25,250 nt of DNA. Origin: JACTUC01 sp964477685. Its GTDB lineage: Archaea; Thermoproteota; Methanomethylicia; Methanomethylicales; Methanomethylicaceae. Location of the stretch: positions 1 to 25,250 of the forward strand of contig CAYZHK010000016.1 of the NCBI GenBank assembly GCA_964477685.1, read 5' to 3'. Under the pieces are notes generated by a model, which was not told the origin of the DNA, searched no databases, and was given only the letters and a program-made list of their open reading frames with translations. Position 1 is the stretch's first letter; each line of letters begins with the position of its first letter. Below, in pieces: positions 21,504 through 25,250 of this stretch. Both the position numbers and the translations under genes were made by a program.

Positions 21504-23114
21504 TTGTTAGAAACAGATGTCCTGATTGTGGGCGGCGGGATGGCCGGGCTCTGCGCCGCCATATCCTCGGCCTCGGACCTGTCAAAGACCATGATCGTCA
21601 CAAAAACTCTTGTGGGCGGGGCAAATACCACATCGATGGCCTTGGGTGTGATATGTGCTGTGACTAAGTATTCTGCCGGGGGGGATACCCTCGAGAAGCA
21701 CTACGAGGACACGCTGAAAGGAGGCGGTGGCATAAATGACAAGGCCTTGGTCAGAACTATGGTCAACGACATTTCAAAATACCTGGACAGGCTGATCGAC
21801 TATGGCGTCGAGTTTGAAGGCGGCGAGACGCCTGTGCCGCGTTTCATTCCTGGCCATTCCTTCTCCAGGGCCTATTCTGTGAAGGGCGGCGGCGTAAAGA
21901 TCCAGAATGTCCTGAGGAAATATGTGGAGACGCTCGGGGTTGAGCTTCTTGAAAGAACGACAATCACCAGCCTTGTGAAATCTGGCAACAGGGTGATCGG
22001 CGCTGTCGGCTATAGGGCGGATACGAAAGAGATCGTGGGAATAAGGGCTAACTCTGTAGTACTCGCAACAGGAGGGCCTGGAGAGCTCTACGCGAGGACG
22101 CTAAATCCCGCCGGTTCTACAGGCTACGGCGGCAGCCTGGGGCTGAGGGTCGGCGCAGAGGTCGAGGATATGGAATTCGTTCAATTCTACCCCATGATGG
22201 TGAGCGAAGCTGGGCTTCCAAAGGTATTCCTTGACTATCCGCCCCTGCTAAAAAATGGGGCTTTTATCGCCGACTCTCAGGGCGAGGATGTGATGAAGAG
22301 GAGGGGGATTGCCGAGCCGTTTAAGATCACCCGGGATGCCTTTTCGATTATAATCGCCCAGGAGACAAGAGGAGCCTCTGGAGAAAAACCAATCTTCCTG
22401 GATTGCACCAAGGTAAGCAGCGAAGGCTCAGCGGATACCCCCACAGCAAACGCCATGAGGAGCCTCGAAGAAAGGGGAGTCCCGGTGAAGACCCGCAAGT
22501 TTGGCATTTCACCCTATGCGCACTTCTTCATGGGCGGTCTCAGGACGGACCCCGACGGTGTCACAAATGTCCCCGGCCTCTTTGCCACGGGAGAAGCCAT
22601 GGGCGGCGTTCATGGGGCCAACAGGATCGGAGGGAACGCTTTTGCAGCGTGTGTGGCCTTTGGCTTCAGGACTGGCCTGGCATCTTCTCTGTACGCAGGC
22701 ACTGTCGATAGAGCCCCTGAGGGAATCTTCCTCGAACCTTTGTCTTGGGTAAGGGAGGCGATAAATTTCGATAGCCCCATTACTTCGGACTTGGGGGCGA
22801 TACGGGGCAAAATACAGGAAATAATGTTGAACAGGGTGGGAATACTGCGGAACAAACAAGGGCTTGAAGAGGCCATGGCGAAGTTCAACTCCTTCAGGGG
22901 GGCCATATTCAAGTCGAAGGATCCGCTGGAAGGCCTTCTGCTGCCCCTCATGCTTGACACGGCAGAAGTTATCTGTCTGGGTGCGATGCTGAGGGAAGAG
23001 AGCAGGGGATCCCACTACCGTGAGGATGCCCCCGTCTCAAAGCCCGAATGGAATAAGCGCATTGTGCTAAAGCTCTGCGAGGGCAAGTGTGAGGTCCGCT
23101 ACGACTCCAATTGA
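21504..23114 (+). CDS. FAD-dependent fumarate reductase/succinate dehydrogenase-type flavoprotein
   Basis: A 536-aa flavoprotein of the SdhA/FrdA/NadB superfamily. The Rossmann FAD motif is ETDVLIVGGGMAGLCAA at the N-terminus. The second FAD site is VTNVPGLFATGEAMGGVHGANRIGG. A capping domain lies between, and the helical C-terminal domain has EESRGSHYREDAP, the position of the family's arginine/histidine substrate contacts. The oxidation partner is unknown: no iron-sulfur subunit (SdhB/TfrB) or membrane anchor follows, so aspartate oxidase, thiol-fumarate reductase A or another dicarboxylate enzyme are all possible. The C-terminus has two close cysteines (CEGKCEVRYD). The start is odd: a strong AGGAGG (21484-21489) is 14 bases before the TTG at 21504 but 8 bases before an in-frame ATT at 21498. 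Confidence 0.85.
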   Translation: MLETDVLIVGGGMAGLCAAISSASDLSKTMIVTKTLVGGANTTSMALGVICAVTKYSAGGDTLEKHYEDTLKGGGGINDKALVRTMVNDISKYLDRLIDYGVEFEGGETPVPRFIPGHSFSRAYSVKGGGVKIQNVLRKYVETLGVELLERTTITSLVKSGNRVIGAVGYRADTKEIVGIRANSVVLATGGPGELYARTLNPAGSTGYGGSLGLRVGAEVEDMEFVQFYPMMVSEAGLPKVFLDYPPLLKNGAFIADSQGEDVMKRRGIAEPFKITRDAFSIIIAQETRGASGEKPIFLDCTKVSSEGSADTPTANAMRSLEERGVPVKTRKFGISPYAHFFMGGLRTDPDGVTNVPGLFATGEAMGGVHGANRIGGNAFAACVAFGFRTGLASSLYAGTVDRAPEGIFLEPLSWVREAINFDSPITSDLGAIRGKIQEIMLNRVGILRNKQGLEEAMAKFNSFRGAIFKSKDPLEGLLLPLMLDTAEVICLGAMLREESRGSHYREDAPVSKPEWNKRIVLKLCEGKCEVRYDSN

Positions 23115-23147
23115 GCTGCCTATGGGGGCCCGAAGTCAGACCTCGAC

Positions 23148-23165
23148 TTTTTTCCCTTCATTTTT
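23148..23165 (+). terminator. T-rich terminator after the flavoprotein gene
   Basis: Two T-runs (six and five T) follow the stop codon by about 35 bases and precede the pyrophosphatase TATA box, marking a transcript boundary. Confidence 0.45.
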
Positions 23166-23168
23166 CGA

Positions 23169-23182
23169 TTAATTTAAATATG
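23169..23182 (+). promoter_or_regulatory. TATA box of the pyrophosphatase gene
   Basis: TTAATTTAAATATG, centred near 23176, predicts a start near 23202. GTGAGG at 23212-23217 then lies seven bases before the TTG start. Confidence 0.55.
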
Positions 23183-23224
23183 GCATCCGTTTTTTCTTAT
23201 GCTCTAATAGCGTGAGGGATAAAA

Positions 23225-25250
23225 TTGGACGCGTTTATGTTACTCCCTTTGATAGCTGGCGCAGTAGCTATCCTATTTGCAGGCTATTTGGCCATGGGCG
23301 TTTTAAAGGTTGATGAAGGCACGGAGGATATGAAGAGAATAGCTGGCGCCATCAGGGAAGGTGCCAAGGCTTTCCTGAAGAGGCAATATACCACAGTGTT
23401 TGCCTTTGCGATTGTCTTGGCAGTGATAATCACCCTAGCAATTAACTGGCAGTCGGGTGTCGGTTTTATAGTTGGGGCAGCGTTGTCTGCCCTTGCGGGA
23501 TTCATTGGCATGAACATCACAGTTCAGGGCAACGTCCGTACAGCTAATAAGGCGAAAGAGGGGCTCGGGCCGGCGCTCTCCCTAGCCTTCAGGGGAGGCG
23601 CAGTGACGGGCTTCGCCATAGTCGGCCTTGCCATCCTAGGACTCAGTGCATTTTACCTTTGGTTCGGGAGCGCTCTATATATGGTCGGCTTCGGATTTGG
23701 GGCATGTCTAATAAGCCTCTTCGCGAGGGTAGGAGGGGGGATATACACCAAGGCGGCCGATGTCGGCGCGGATCTTATTGGCAAGGTCGAGGTCGGCATA
23801 CCCGAAGACGACCCGAGGAATCCGGCGGTAATTGCAGACAACGTCGGGGACGCTGTGGGTGATTGCGCAGGAATGGGGGCAGACCTCTTCGAGACCTATG
23901 TTGTGACGGCCTTGGCAGCCATGCTCCTTGGCACTGCGTCTGGGGTCTACCTTACATTCGGGACCAGCGGCATCATATTGCCCCTTGTAATTGGCGGCAT
24001 AGCCATTTTTGCAACTGTTGTGGCAACATTCTTTGTCAGGCTGGGAAAGAGCCAGAACATTATGAATGCCCTGTACAAGGGGATCATAGCAACATCCATT
24101 ATTTCCGCCGCGGGTTTCTATGTTGCCAACCTCTACCTTACGGGGGGCAATATGGGCATTTTTGCCGCAGCATTAATTGGCCTCATTGTCATGGCGATTT
24201 TAGTTATCCTGACCGAGTACTTCACTGCCTACAGGTATAGGCCGGTGCTCTCGGTAGCGGAAGCATCCAAAACAGGAGCCGGAACAAATGTTATCGCTGG
24301 GCTCGGGATAGGGCTGAGGAGCGCTTTCTTTCCGGCCATCGTGATTGTTGTGGCCATACTGGCCTCCTATTACGTGGCAGGCGGATTCGAGCACTACGAG
24401 ATGGGCGTATATGGCATATCCATTGCAGCGGCCGCAATGCTCTCGGCGACAGGGATGATAGTTGCCATCGATTCCTACGGCCCTATAACGGACAACGCAG
24501 GCGGCATTGCAGAAATGGTCGGCCTCCCCGCAGAAGTCAGGGCGGTCACTGATCCGCTTGACGCAGTTGGCAACACAACGAAAGCTGTGACAAAAGGCTA
24601 TGCCATAGGTTCTGCCGCTCTTGCGGCACTCTCTCTCTTTGCCGCATATAGAGAGGGGATCATCGCTTATGGATTGCCCATAAGCCTCTCTATTGATTCT
24701 CCGCTGGTCTTGGCGGGCCTGATGCTTGGGGCCGCCATACCCTTCATCTTCACCTCCTTTCTGATGACCGCTGTGGGTAAGGCAGCATTTAAGGTGGTTG
24801 AGGAGGTGAGGCGGCAGTTCAGGGAGACAAAGGGCATTCTGGAAGGTACCGCAAAGCCAGACTACGGGAAAGCTGTCGACATTGTCACAAAGGCAGCGCT
24901 TAAGGAGATAGCCCTGCCGGCCATAATAGCCGTAATCTCGCCACTGCTTGTGGGCTTTTTACTAGGTCCCTATGCCCTAGGCGGGATGCTCATAGGTGTG
25001 ATCCTCTCCGGGCTCATGCTAGCTATCCTGATGACCACGGGTGGAGCAGCTTGGGACAATGCCAAGAAATACATTGAACTCGGCAACTTTGGCGGGAAGA
25101 AGAGCCCCACTCATGCAGCAGCGGTAGTTGGAGATGTGGTCGGGGATGCGTTCAAGGATACGGCAGGACCGGCAATAAACCCCCTGATTAAGGTCATGAA
25201 TACTATCGCCATCCTGTTCCTAGTCCTAATCCTTATGTATTCCCTCGTCT
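23225..25250 (+). CDS. hppA: Membrane-bound proton-pumping pyrophosphatase (partial, 3' end outside window)
   Basis: About 675 residues are present and the frame runs off the window; the family is usually 670-800 aa, so only a short C-terminal piece is missing. The enzyme hydrolyses pyrophosphate and moves H+ (or Na+) across the membrane, with around 16 helices. The substrate loop begins near D179 (DVGADLIGKVE, GIPEDDPRNPAVIADNVGD, AVGDCAGMGADLFETY). The second half has DNAGGIAEM and the C-terminal GDVVGDAFKDTAGPAINP. In GNTTKAVTKG, Lys453 and Thr456 occupy the two positions that mark the K+-independent, H+-pumping class (Ala at the first site marks the K+-dependent class). The start is TTG with GTGAGG upstream. 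It has its own promoter. Confidence 0.95.
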   Translation, partial: MDAFMLLPLIAGAVAILFAGYLAMGVLKVDEGTEDMKRIAGAIREGAKAFLKRQYTTVFAFAIVLAVIITLAINWQSGVGFIVGAALSALAGFIGMNITVQGNVRTANKAKEGLGPALSLAFRGGAVTGFAIVGLAILGLSAFYLWFGSALYMVGFGFGACLISLFARVGGGIYTKAADVGADLIGKVEVGIPEDDPRNPAVIADNVGDAVGDCAGMGADLFETYVVTALAAMLLGTASGVYLTFGTSGIILPLVIGGIAIFATVVATFFVRLGKSQNIMNALYKGIIATSIISAAGFYVANLYLTGGNMGIFAAALIGLIVMAILVILTEYFTAYRYRPVLSVAEASKTGAGTNVIAGLGIGLRSAFFPAIVIVVAILASYYVAGGFEHYEMGVYGISIAAAAMLSATGMIVAIDSYGPITDNAGGIAEMVGLPAEVRAVTDPLDAVGNTTKAVTKGYAIGSAALAALSLFAAYREGIIAYGLPISLSIDSPLVLAGLMLGAAIPFIFTSFLMTAVGKAAFKVVEEVRRQFRETKGILEGTAKPDYGKAVDIVTKAALKEIALPAIIAVISPLLVGFLLGPYALGGMLIGVILSGLMLAILMTTGGAAWDNAKKYIELGNFGGKKSPTHAAAVVGDVVGDAFKDTAGPAINPLIKVMNTIAILFLVLILMYSLV

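Noticed and set aside
1..25250. CRISPR arrays, insertion sequences, integrase or toxin-antitoxin modules
   Set aside because: No direct-repeat/spacer pattern, transposase motif, terminal inverted repeats or recognisable small toxin pair was seen on either strand.

Overview
The window is archaeal chromosomal DNA. It carries an Alba chromatin protein, a HerA-type ATPase, a bifunctional fructose-1,6-bisphosphate aldolase/phosphatase, ThyX, a homocitrate-synthase-type enzyme with a C-terminal RAM domain, and a membrane pyrophosphatase. TATA boxes lie 25-27 bases before likely transcript starts, leaders are short or absent, TTG and GTG starts are common, and Shine-Dalgarno sites resemble GGAGGTGATC. 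Gene content (orphan CooS, FBP aldolase/phosphatase, K+-independent H+-PPase, no ribosomal or methanogenesis genes) would suit an anaerobic or facultative euryarchaeote, perhaps in the Thermoplasmata/Methanomassiliicoccales neighbourhood. That placement is inference. I see no tRNA, rRNA, CRISPR array, insertion sequence or other mobile element, and no gene-free stretch above 300 bases (the longest is about 214 bases, 1416-1629).

Layout. 30-1415 (-): homocitrate/isopropylmalate synthase family enzyme. 1630-4632 (+): large HerA-like ATPase with a coiled coil and a 13-unit cysteine-rich zinc-binding array built as a 111-residue duplication. 4677-5027 (-): cupin, divergent from 5094-6980 (+), a divergent carbon monoxide dehydrogenase (CooS) that lacks one C-cluster cysteine and one D-cluster cysteine; the two genes appear to share a single TATA element. 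6993-7403 (-): AbrB-ACT regulator. 7534-9212 (+): Alba, a DJ-1/PfpI protein and a HAD hydrolase. 9226-10110 (-): an unknown protein and a winged-helix-like protein. 10248-10739 (+): hotdog thioesterase. 10770-13142 (-): ThyX, a DedA/VTT membrane protein and a two-domain left-handed beta-helix protein related to gamma carbonic anhydrase. 13302-16997 (+): a tightly coupled three-gene ABC export operon (ATPase, CARDB-like surface protein, MacB/FtsX permease). 17018-18685 (-): IlvD. 18764-19848 (+): TauE permease plus DUF1634 partner. 20003-21100 (+): FBP aldolase/phosphatase behind a perfect inverted repeat. 21158-23114 (+): MoaD/ThiS-like protein and a fumarate-reductase-type flavoprotein. 23225-25250 (+): membrane pyrophosphatase, cut by the window end.

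How the genes fit together. Central metabolism is well represented: gluconeogenesis (FBP aldolase/phosphatase), energy conservation from pyrophosphate (HppA), amino-acid biosynthesis (homocitrate synthase type, IlvD), and thymidylate synthesis (ThyX). Most transcription units are single genes with their own TATA box. Clear operons are the ABC exporter (8-base and 4-base overlaps) and TauE-DUF1634 (7-base overlap). The most unusual items are the zinc array fused to HerA, the altered CooS, the degenerate carbonic-anhydrase domain, and the operator-like palindrome upstream of fbp. I did not find evidence for a wholly new multi-gene defence or mobile system.
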